This document shows, piece by piece, positions 15,801 through 27,100 of a stretch of 64,000 nucleotides of DNA. Under the pieces are notes generated by a model. That model was given only the letters and a program-made list of their open reading frames with translations, did no database searches and was not told where the DNA came from. Position 1 is the first letter of the stretch. Each line of letters starts with the position of its first letter. A program made the position numbers and the translations under genes. The stretch comes from Smittia aterrima. Lineage: Eukaryota; Arthropoda; Insecta; Diptera; Chironomidae. The stretch spans positions 3,968,001 to 4,032,000 of the forward strand of contig CP093831.1 in assembly GCA_033063855.1 (NCBI GenBank). The letters run 5' to 3'.

Positions 15801-18800
15801 CTCGAATAAACTTTGTTTTCTTCCTTTCGAATCAGACCCGAAAATAAAATTCCATCACGTTTTACCTTTATCAATGACGCGACAATCGTGTTTTGCAAAG
15901 AGTTTTCTTTAAAAGGAGTGCACGAGTTTCCCTTTTTCAATCACTCGCTGATTGACGAAATATTTCATCACAAAGTAACTTGAATTCCTCATCAAACTCA
16001 AAGTCTAATGAAGCTTTCAGCAAGAAGCTTGCGGCGCTTATAAAGACGACCACTTAAAGATTCCACCAATTTCGCGTTAATTTATTCAGATTTTTAATGT
16101 TCCGCGTGCGATGACATCACACACAGTTCTCTCTCCCAATCGATGGTTCTTCTAAGCTTGTTTAGCTTCAGTTCGATAAATGCGAAGAATAAATGAATGA
16201 AATCAAACGAAAGAGCAAGATTTACTTGTGACGAATGTCAAATGACAACGAACGAGACGAACAGAATATTTCACTTTTATCGTTTCAAGTCTTCTAGCTC
16301 TGAGCTTAGATAGTACGTAAGCAAGGGAATCATGAGAGACCACCGTGGATTAGCGGATTACAGATGATCCTCGAGTTCGTTCGCGAGAAAAAATTTGAAA
16401 CTTGTTTTCGATAAAATTGATCCTCAGTTCGTGTCGTTGATGGCGACTCGCTTTACTAGCTCCGTGACTTTGTTCATTCATAAGTTTTATGGAAATTTTT
16501 ATGGAATCTCTTCCCGAAAAATAATTCTAACAGTGTTGATTGCTTCCTGCTGATTGCAACTCTGTGCTTGCATTCATTCCAAGAATTCCGTGACATTCCG
16601 CAAGTTTGCCGGAGACATGCAAAAGAAGTTGATACTGAACACCAAGCGAGAGAACAACGACGAACGAAAGAGCGGCAACTAATTAACATGATGTGCGAAG
16701 CAGGCGAAACAATGAACGAAGAAATTATGTTTCTCGAATCACGACTTTTTACGCGCGCCCGAGACAACAACCCTGAGTAAATATTATGCAAATTCAGCAA
16801 GAAACGCGAGCACAAAGGCAACAAAGGAGACGAGCGAGTTTGAGATTGAAAGTGAAAAGAATTTTTATGTTGTCAATGCTTTGCTGTGTTGGTTGTTCAA
16901 CGATAGCGCCAACTTAATCATTGTCGTGCTATGCTAATGGTGATGTGACGTGCTTTATTTGCATTTTCTTTCGAGTGAGTCTTACTCTGAAATTAGCTGA
17001 AGCCTTTCGGGAGGCCCCGACAATTAATTTAGTTCCATCTTTTGCTCTTTTCTTTCTTTTTTTTTCTCTCCTTCAATGGCATCTCGAAGCATTCCTGAAT
17101 CCATTAAAAATTCATTAGAAATAAATCTTTCTGCGCTCTGCGCCTTTTCTCTTCCCGAAATGCTAAACGAATCGCCACAATGCAACACTCAAAGGCAGCG
17201 ACAAAGGTTGTTAGCCCTCAAACCAAGAAGAGTCTTTAATTGGATTCTGCCAAAAAGATATTTGCTTGCTTGCTTGTTCCCTATGCTCTCGATATGTCGA
17301 GTCTGTTGTCTCAAAATAAAATAACATTCCTTGACTTGGTGCCTTATTGTATAAATATTTTTCTTAAACTCATTCAACCACTCGCGACAAAATTTTTTGT
17401 TCTGTTTTTCATTTGGAGGCTCACATCGCGATTGCACCTAAAACTCCATCAGACATTTCATTTATGAACATTCGCGTCTGCAAAAACAGACATTAACCAA
17501 ATGACGTTCTTTATAAACACATCATTGATAAATTGATGGCTCATTCGTTAAAGCATTTGCAGGTGGTCCTTGCGCGGATATTTCTCTCTGTCTCTGAGCT
17601 TCGAATTCGCGATCTGATGCTTTGGATTTAATTGATTATCTTGAAGCGAACCAAGATTGCGATCGAGTTGCACTCACAACTTGAAAATGTTTTTAAAAAG
17701 CTCCGACATCCGTTGAATGACGAAGAGTCAAGCAAACTTTCGATGACGTTAGCTTAAAGTGACACTTCTATTTACACATTTAGACAGCTGATATTCCAAG
17801 TTCTCTTCTCGTTCTTCTTTATTCTTCTCTTCTCGTCGTTGTCTCTTCTTCTTATCCCAAAATCGCGATTTCTTTTCAGAATTATATGCTATCTCGCTTC
17901 GTCACACACAATCATAAAAAATTCATTCATAAAAAGATGTTTTCCGCTTCATCCGCTGTACTGCCGAAAACGAAACGCGAGAACAAAATTTTTTCGCTGC
18001 GCATGAAATTTTGCAATAAAAATTCCATTTAAAATTTTAAATGCTCAAAAAGTATTGACGGAAATTCCCAAGTTTGGCTGTTATCAGCTTATGCAAAGCG
18101 AGAATACTTTTTGTTGTTTCGTTTGGCTGACGAGCGACTTTAATTTCTTTTCTTGCTTCATTTACGCCCCTTGCTCGTCTTTTCATTTCGCATGTCGCGA
18201 TTTATGAGCATGAACAGCTGATATTAAAATTAAAGCGACGTTAATGGCTCTGTACTTTGTGAAATGTCTCAGCGGCAAGTTTTCGTTGGGTCTGGGGCGA
18301 CGAAACGGAAATTTCTCATTCGGGATGTGTCGGAGACTCAACAAGTGTTTTCATTAACGAAAAATCTCATGGGAACTTTCATTCGCAAGCATCTTTCAAT
18401 GAATGGCGATGACGTAAGCGACTAATTTAAATTTTTCTCGGATTTTGAGTTAATTAAAGTTGAAATGTTGTTGGTTGGAAGCAGTTCTCGGCGACAGACA
18501 TTGCACCAGACGAAACATTTTCAATTAGGCCCCCCGATCAGAATGAAGTCAGAATCGCGGTCAAAGTCAAAGCGAAATCTCTCTCATGTCTTTGGCCAGA
18601 GCAAAAGGCGCACCAAGAAAATTATTATTATCGGAAATTGAAGTTCTTTTCCTTCTCTTCTGGACACTAACGAGGTATCAAAGGAGAGAAGAACTGGAAA
18701 ACGAGGCGAATCTCCATGCATTCTTTCAGCTCTGCGGCTGCTTTAAACGAAACGAAAATTGCAAAGAATGAAATTAAGAAAACACGAAAAGTCAGAAAAT

Positions 18801-21800
18801 GTTTTTTTTTTCGGGGCAAAGAAGAAAAGTTTCAGCTCCATTTAAGAGTTTAGCAGAAGCAGCAAGAAATGCAAGAAGAATTCAGCCCTGCAAGTGGCCA
18901 ATGGAATGTTGTAGGCGATGTACCCCAACCAATGCTCATTGCTCTCGTTGCACAAGCAACCGAAGAAAGCCCGCGTAAAATTATTCTCACGGTTTCACAG
19001 ATTCCTTCTTTTCTCTCGTTCGCGTTTATTCATCGCTTTGCTGCATTGAAAGCGACGGTCCCCGATGGCACAAGAACGAAGAACGAATTCATAACTCTTT
19101 CGCCTTTTTTCGGAATCCATAATGTTTTGATTGTTGCGCTTTGTCTTCGACTTTAGGCGCTGATTCTAGACGCTTTTAATGATCATCTTCGGCTCTCGAT
19201 GCGGCTCGAGCTTAGCTTTTTTTTGAACGAAAACCTTTCAAACAACATCGCTACGGCCATTGCACAATATCTTTGTTTCTCGATCTTGTCTCATGTTACT
19301 AATGCAGACACAATTCAGTGGAATTCTCGTTTGCTCTTTCTCTCCTGACTGATTGATAAAACGCGAAAACTTATTGGTGGCATTTGAAGGACTTGCGAAC
19401 CTCTTTTCGGTAGTGCCATAAATTCTTGTCGTTCAGACCACCAGAAACGGATCGAATGACTTCTCCCGGGACCGCGAGTCAATTCGAATTAACTGACTTG
19501 ACTTAATTAGGCAAAAGCGGCGGCATCGGATTAGAATTTAGGCTGAAAGGTTCAATGAAACGAAAGGAAATCGTCAACCATGCAATGAACAGCATTTTGT
19601 TTCGATGGGAACGACAGATTCCTGCTCGATCGAAGCTTCCGCAACTTAACTCAATTAAAATCTGCAGTTCATTTAATTTCAAGAATTCGATTTTCCGCTA
19701 CCTTTAATTGAAAGGTGCCAACTGTCATCGATCAAACAATTGAAGGTAATTGCGTGGAAACGGAACTTAATTAGTTAACAAGACTGCGGATGTTGACACA
19801 CTACAAAAGAAACAATCATTAAATGTCCAATGATTCAGTTCAATGATTTTGTTTTCGGCTTCTTTTCTCCGATTTCCACTCAGCAGGCTTGTTCTGCTCC
19901 ACATTCCTCACGTTCTCGACTAATCCATCGAATCATAAAGGAAAGAAAACTGAGGAATAATTTGGTGTTTTTGGCACTCGTTTGGCGCCATTGAAATTGG
20001 CTGATCCTCGTCGTCGTGCAACATCAAAACCACTGCCACTTATCACGAGGAGAACGAAAAGAAAGAAATTGAAGAAACGCGAAAAGTTCTCTCGGCGATT
20101 CATTTTTAGCTCTGCGGTGCTTTTTCATGAAATATTACGGCAACAGGATCGATCAACTCCTCGAAGTGAAGATTCTTTTTAGCTAAAGAACTGAAGGTTG
20201 AAAGGTTAATTGGTTTGCAAACATACCATGCGAGCGCAAGTCGATCAAAATTGCATTTTCGTGAATCTTGTTAAGATCTCACGAAGCTTAGCGAGACGCG
20301 CGTCGTTGAACACGATTCCAGCAAACGAATAAATGAAAGTGAATAAATATAATTAAATCAACAATGTCATGAAGTAATCATTACTCGCGACGTCGGCTTT
20401 GTAAGAGGAGCTTAGCAGCCGCAGATCGTTTTCGTTTATAATAAATTATTATTTGTTTAAAATGACATTTAAAATCGCAATGTCGAGAAATTTGTCGAGC
20501 AAAGTCTGGAAGAAACCATTTTCAAGTCGGATCGAAACTAATTTCTTCATCTTTTCTTACAGAACACGATTTTTCCATTTACTCGGCGAGCAACATTGCG
20601 GCATCGGCCATCGCAGCGTCGTTGAGTGGCCTCAACTGGCACGTGAGGAGTCGCATTTCCATCTACGACCTCGTGGACAAACTGGCCGAGCTATCGGAAG
20701 CTGATAGTGTAAGTTTAACATTTAATAAATTAAAAATTCTAAAAACGTCGCTTTGATCGCTGACGTAACCGTCCAACAGCAGTGAATCAAAAAAAAACCC
20801 GGCTCGTGGCTTATCAGAGTTCATTGGTATTTCAAAAGAAATTTCCTTCCATCCATCGTCAGATCTCATTAAACTGCACAAAAAATGAACAACTTTTTTT
20901 TTGCGGATTAAGAAAAAGTTGTCTAAACAGAATTTATCATCGCTTGAAAGTAATTACTCGTCGAGAAGGAGCGTTGGAACCATTTCCTAGACGCACATAT
21001 GGCCAGCACCTGTTTTTCAATCTACAGTTGGATGAACTTGGTGTCGAGCGTTTCAGTTTCAAGGGCGCATTCTTAATAACGATTTACAAGGTTCACTCGC
21101 TCTCAGCCTTGAAATGAATTAAACAAAAAAAAACCAATCCACGTAGATATTATCAACGATATCAAGTTCTGAAGAAATAAAATCCTCAGAAATCGGAATC
21201 ATGTGATCTTCATTCATATTCTCAAAAGATTCTTCAGTTTAATGAATGAAATGGTGTCGCGATGTACAGGCGAATATCTTAAAATATTTCCTCTCTCTCA
21301 CTTCTTCTTTCAATTCATGTCAACGCGAAAACTTTTTGTGGAGTGAAATTTATTGCCCAGAACAATTAAAAAACTTGGAATTCTCAATTTCTTACGAACG
21401 ATTCACAATTTTTGCGCCGGTTGTCTCTAAATTGATTCACAAAAAAAAAGAGTTTGAAGAATTTGCCCACATGCAAGGAAACTTTTTGCTTTGAGCTCGA
21501 CTTGTTGCTATGCTGGCTGGGGAATGAATTTCTTGACTTTGCTTTGATCGCATCTAATCAGAAACCTTCTTTTTATTCATTACAGAAATTTATCATCTCG
21601 TGCATGAATAAGATGGAGCAGCTGTTTCAGGAACAGCGTCGCAGTCTTGTCCTGTCAATGGTGTACGCCAAACAAGGTCTACCTCCAAACATAAACAAAG
21701 AAACCATGAAGCAACCTCTCAAGGAACAGAACAACACCTCTTTCAAGCAACCAAAAAGAAATCAGGACTCAACAAAGAAGCACAGCGCAGAGAAGAAGAA

Positions 21801-21840
21801 ACAAAAGTCATCGCACGATGTTCAGGATGTGAGCTTTTAA
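877..21840 (+). CDS. CycD: Cyclin D, 3' part (exons 877-1098, 10619-10793, 20563-20708, 21586-21840)
   Basis: Cyclin D is the regulatory subunit of Cdk4/6. It promotes G1 progression and, in flies, cell growth. The four exons give 265 residues and the phases close (0, 1, 0). The first exon holds the N-terminal cyclin box: 'CEERMCQEEVAILAINYMDR', then 'LASKLREP', which carries the conserved Lys used for Cdk contact, then 'YTDNSI', a D-type signature. Exon 2 reads 'WDVSCVTPLDF' and 'RKHAQAFISLA'. Exon 3 holds the end of the second cyclin fold. The last exon encodes a Lys/Gln-rich tail ending 'DVQDVSF'. I see no Thr-Pro like the mammalian Thr286 degron site in this tail. The N-terminus, including any LxCxE motif, lies outside the window. 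Introns 2 and 3 are about 9.5 and 9.8 kb, far larger than elsewhere in the window, and may hold enhancers. Family identity is very secure. Confidence 0.95.
1099..10618 (+). other. CycD: Large Cyclin D intron (9,520 nt)
   Basis: This intron runs from GTGAGT after 1098 to TTTCGCAG before 10619. I see no recognisable gene, RNA or transposon protein inside it. Scattered open frames of 60-230 codons have mixed composition and no family motif. At about 1201-1220 there is a tandem duplication of ATTCATCAAA, part of a small inverted repeat (TTTGATG...CATCAAA). A TTTATAAAG at about 3577 looks TATA-like, but nothing else supports a promoter there. Confidence 0.7.
10794..20562 (+). other. CycD: Large Cyclin D intron (9,769 nt)
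   Basis: This intron runs from GTAAGT after 10793 to TCTTACAG before 20563. No gene was recognised. A 70-codon frame at 16568-16780 has a charged, protein-like composition but no family resemblance, and is treated as chance. Purine-rich and T-rich tracts are common throughout. The final Cyclin D intron (20709-21585, 877 nt) likewise shows nothing. Confidence 0.65.
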
Positions 21841-24188
21841 TCGCGCGGCGACACGCCACCCCCAGTCAATTTATCATAAGAATCCCCGGAAGTTTCTGAC
21901 AACTCTTCGTGTACACAAGAAAAATTAGAATTAATTCTGCAGTTTACTTCTTTCCTTTTATCATTTCTTCCTCAAAGATTGACAAGGAGCCGAGAGAAAA
22001 AAAAACATTATTTTACAAATAGATCGTATTTTGGTGCTATTCTAAAATTTTAATTATCTTTAATCATTTGAACCTGAAGTAGATTTTCTTTACCTAGAAT
22101 TAAAATTAGAATTATAAGCTGAAAAAAAAAACGAGAAAACATTTGACTAGAGATTGAAATTAGCTTAACGAATTGACGAGAAATTGCAGAAATGTCGACA
22201 TAAAGAAAGCCATAAAATTGATTAAATATTCCCGCAACAAAGCAATTATTTAAATTAAAATCATTTGAATTCGCCCCCCCTCCCGTCCTTGTTAATTAAT
22301 TAACTCTATAGACGCACGCACAGCAATCAAACCGACTTAAGCTCATAACTTTTAGAACTGACTCTTCCCATTAAAACAAATTTATCAAATGCTCGCGCCC
22401 TTCGCAATGAAGTGAGTTAGCATTTGACAATCACGAATACTGTTTGATAGAAATCATCAAAAAAAAAGAAGAAATATTTTTGTAAGGGACCAAAAAATAT
22501 CTAAAGTTTTTGTAAATTATTCACATTGGCATCAGGATGATTGTCCCAATTATAAAAGCGACATTTAAGGCTTTTGAGAACTTTCCGATAGACTCGGGAT
22601 GATGATCCGCCAGCATAAAAAAAATGTAAATATATCTCATAAAGACTACTATTCCTAAAAATCAAATTTTATTTCAAGATTGTTCAAAACGTTTACCGAA
22701 ATGTTTTTTTTTCTATTATGTTTGTCAAGATGCTTTTTTTATTTTCAATGAAAAACCACGAGCACGAGTGGGGAAAATGCGCTGCAAAAATACGCTTTAG
22801 TTTATTTCTTTTTCGACTTGCGATGAGACTCCGGATCAAAACGGAGAAAATCTCATGAGCTTGAAGTCATCAAGAAGAATTTAGAATATTGACCATGAAC
22901 CAAAACTTTGTTAACAAAATTTCAAAATTGAAAAATCGACTTTTCCAAATTTATTTCCACTGAAGATGAAATTCGTTACTTAAATAAAATTAAATCGAGT
23001 TTCTCGACAATAGAACTGACACGTTGTGGCATTAAAGTGACGAAATATAAATTCTCGAAAGTGTTCCGACGAATGTGATTAGCATTGTTAAGATTTTTTT
23101 TTTGTGTTTGTTTTAATCATCAAACCTCATTCTTTGGCATTTAGTGAAACTTTTAAAGATTTTTTTATAAGAAACTTTGTTAACAAAAAGGATGAAACAG
23201 AATTGTTTATATCAAGATTAGTTTGTAAGAGATCGAAATGGGTTGCGTTTAGATAACGAAACAAAATGAAGAACAGAAAGAAACTGATGAAATCAAGAAA
23301 CAATTACGCTTATTTGAAAATAGTTGACGATGAATCAGACGAAGTTCGCCAGTTTTGCAAGCATTGAAATCTTTTCGTTCGAGGGTAGAAAAGCTTCGTT
23401 GGCCCAAAAAGTATTGATTAGTGTTAAGACAAACGAGAGTTGTCCTGCGATTTGTATCCCCTCTGAAATGATTCATGTTGAATTAGAAAAGAAGTTTAAG
23501 AGATTCCATTAGAAGAAGACAGCGAAAGAACTTTAGAAGAAAAAATTAGAGGAAATTTGTTTAGGAGTAAAAAGCTAGTTAAAGACGAGATCGAGCTGGA
23601 TAGGAAACTTAAAAGTACTATGGACTATGAATGTATAGTTGTTAAGTGAACCATCGAGAGCAACCACAAGTCTACTGCCTTTGTTAGTGTGCTTGATATT
23701 TTGTTTCTTTGAGAGGTCAATCATATCAATGCAACAAATGAAAGTACGCCAGAATCTTCTATCACGAAGATTTGCGGCTTTCATTTTAATATTAAAATGT
23801 GTGGGAATAAGTTTAGTTTAGAATACTTTTTAGTAATGATGGAACGACAAAGATTTTTTTATTACAGTTGTTTCAAAGTTTCTACGAAACGATCACTAGA
23901 TTAAGTCCTTGAATTACATTTATCGAAGTCAAAAAAATAAAAAATGGAAACAAATAAAATCAAATGAAAAAAATAAAAAGTTGAAAACCAAAAACCAAAA
24001 TATTCTTTTTTGTTCAAATTAATTTTCAGCAGACCGATGTTTACTTTCAGTGATGATATTGCTCTAGAAACTAGAAACAGCTGACTTGCAATAACAAACA
24101 GTTCTCAATTTATTTTTAACTAAACTTTTATTTTCAAAATATTTCTATTGCGCAGTTTTCACAACAAGATAAAAGCAAATTTATTAGT
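21841..24188. other. Convergent 3' region between Cyclin D and the lava lamp-like gene
   Basis: The Cyclin D 3' UTR (+) and the end of the coiled-coil gene (-) face each other here. No coding sequence is recognisable. AATAAA on the + strand occurs at about 22983, and several A-rich AATAAA copies lie near 23935-23990, so the Cyclin D 3' UTR may be long. On the - strand AATAAA occurs at 24180-24185, 24127-24132 and 24109-24114, just past the stop of the neighbouring gene. Confidence 0.55.
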
Positions 24189-27100
24189 TTAAGACGAATC
24201 TGGTTTTCCAAGAATCCAGTTCATAAGAACGGACGATGGTGATTGCCCTTGATCGGAAGAACCTGCTGAAGATAAAAGTAAAGATTAGAAATGATAGAAG
24301 AAATAAATGAAAGAACTTTCTTACCAACAATCCTCGCTGCTGCTTCTGGTGGAATATTGGCGACGTCACGTTGCAGCATTGTCATGTTATCCATAAATCT
24401 TTGCTCACGTTCATCTTGAATTGCCTTATCTCGGTTGTGACGAACTGTGTTTAGCTGTGAAAGTTTTGCTTTAAGCTGTTCGTCTTCTTCAAATGCAACC
24501 TTTGATGGAGCTGTCTTCTCTGGAGTCGTTGTTTTGGAAATGTCGCTGGATTCTGGATCGTTCAGAGCAATTTTACGTTTAACATCTTCGTTTTGTCTGA
24601 TGGCATTTGACAAGCGAAGCTGAAGTGTATCTCGTTCTTCGAGCAGTCTGACTAGCTCCATCGTCATCTCTTCTAATCGCATATCACGTTGATGAAGCAT
24701 GTACAACGCTAGATCTAACTCGCTTCTGGGGACTCTATCACTTTCAGTTGTGGGAATGGGTGAAACGTTCATGCTCGTAGATAATTGATGGTAAGGATCC
24801 ACCCTGGCTGATAAAGAAGCGTACTCAGCTGAACGAATAGCGAGTTGCTCTTTCAGAGACACGATTTCTACTTCTTGGCTCTCCATAATTGATCTCATCT
24901 TAATCGTTTCTTCACTTGTAGAAGTTTTTTCAGTGATGTCACTAGTTCCTTGGGTCATTTGATTTCTTAGACTCGCTTCGATCTCAGCAAACTCAGCTTC
25001 ACGCACTTCCAAATGGGATTTCCAACTATTAGCGACTTCATTGCCACGTTGCTCGACAGCTTGACTCCACTTAGCGTTCAACAAATCAATCGAGGAGCTC
25101 ATGCTTTGCTCCAACTCTTCCTTCTCGTGTTTAAGTTTTTCAACTTCAGTAAGAAGATCATCTAATTTCGAGTTTGATTGTTGATCTTGAACCTTTAGCA
25201 ATGATGATTTTAGCACTTGAATTTCAATATTTTTACTATCGAGTTCCAAAACTGTGTTCCTCATTTTATCCTCAAACTCTAAGCTGGAAAGAACTTGATC
25301 GTTCAGCACTTGAAGTTCGTGTTCCATTTGTGATTTTTCCAGCAACCAGTTTTTGTTGAGTTTCTCGAGTTCTTGAAGTCGTTTGTTAATATCCTCGCTT
25401 GACGATTGTGGAGACTGAGGGACTTGCAATTGTGTTTCTAATTCTTGAATTCTGATTCTCAGAGAATCTAATTCTTGAACTTGGCTTCTCAAAGTAATTA
25501 ACTCTTGATCTCTTAAATTGGATGAGTCGATAACCGATTGTGCTTGATCCGATTCAATTGACAAGGAAGATACTTTTCCATTTAACTCTTGAATCTGAGA
25601 GTTCTTGTATTGGAGCTCCGCGTGGAGAGTTTGTAATTGTTGTTCCAAGTCGTTGGCGTGTTGACGATAATTCTGCTCCATGGAATCGTTGAAAAGTTGT
25701 CGTTCTCGGGACAAATCATCATTGTTAGTAGCAAATTTCTGCAATCGCTCATTGAGCTCTTGATTTTCATTTGTTTTCAATTGAATTTGCGTACTCAAGT
25801 CATCGAGAATTGTTCTGATGTTTGATGATTCATTTGACAGAAGATCGAGCTTTGATATTAAATCTTGAATTTCTCGATCTTTTGTTGCAACTTCTTGACT
25901 CAAGTGATCTTTTTGAAGTAAATTGACTTTCAAAAGTTGAGATAAACGTTCTATTTCGTCATCTTTGAAAGATTCTTCTTGTTGGCTTGAGCTTAGTTTC
26001 GCAACTTTTTCTTCAAGAATTTTACTATTTGATTTTTCATCATCCAACAAAGCTTGAACCTCATCAAAATCAACTTGCATGTCCTTTATCTGCGCGTTCA
26101 ACTGTTCAATTACTTTTTGAAGCTCTGACTGATTTTCATTGGTTGATGACGTTTGAACTGGCTGGTTCTTCTTTTCGTCATCTTCTCCCCACTCTTCAAG
26201 ATTATGAAGCTTTTGATTTAAGTCACGAATCTTCAATTGATACATATCCAGCTGATTGTCTTGTCGTTCCTTGCCTTCAATCATTCTTTCATTTGCTGCA
26301 GTCAAGACATCGACTCGCTTCGCAAGAGCTTCTTTCTCCTGTTGCTCCTTTTCTCTCTCGGCATTTAAATCTTTCAATTTTCCTTCGAGCTTTTGAACTT
26401 GTGAGTTCAATTCCTCTTGAATTACAAGGTCCATGTCGTTTGACTCGACAGAAGAAGACTTTCGTAGAGCTCTAGTTTCGAGGTCTTTTACCTTTGTCTG
26501 ATATTCTTTAAGTTTCTTCATCATCTTCTTAGAATTATCACGCAAATTGGAAAGTTCTTCGCTGAGAGAATTCTTTTCTTGTTCTAACCGATCGACGATA
26601 TCACGCTGTTCTTGCAAACGAACTTCTAAATCACTTCGAGGAGAAAGAAGACTCATTTGTTGCTGTGAGTGTTGTTGTTGAATTTCAGAACTTTCAGTTG
26701 CTCCCCAACCCCATCCATCTTCAATTTCAAGCGCTGCCATCGAAGAGCTTTGATCAAATGAAGAAGGAACCACGTTTTGTGGTGTGGGTTGAGCGTTTTC
26801 AAAGTATTGTGCTACTGACAGGACTTGCTGAGTCACAGCTTGCTGCTGAAGTGTTAACTCAAGTTCCTGAATTCGTTGCATGTGTGTTTGATTGCTCTGC
26901 GTTTGCATTGCGAGCTCAGCTGAGACGTCAACGAATCGTTGCTCCATTGATTGAATGTGAAGTTGAAGATTATGGATTTGAGTAACTTTTTCTTGTAGGT
27001 TAGTTAGCCAATCGTCGTCAGTTTGTGTTTCAACGGTTGAATTTTTGTCGTAACAAAGATAAGCTTTTTTAGGTTTAATAATTTCTTCAACAACTTCTTG

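Noticed and set aside
16568..16780. 70-codon charged frame in a Cyclin D intron
   Set aside because: The composition is protein-like but no splice sites, homology or start context support it, and the opposite strand is equally open.
25987..26475. 162-codon + strand frame within the lava lamp-like gene
   Set aside because: It is the antisense shadow of a coiled-coil exon rich in Glu/Lys codons, which read as Leu/Phe/Ser on the other strand.
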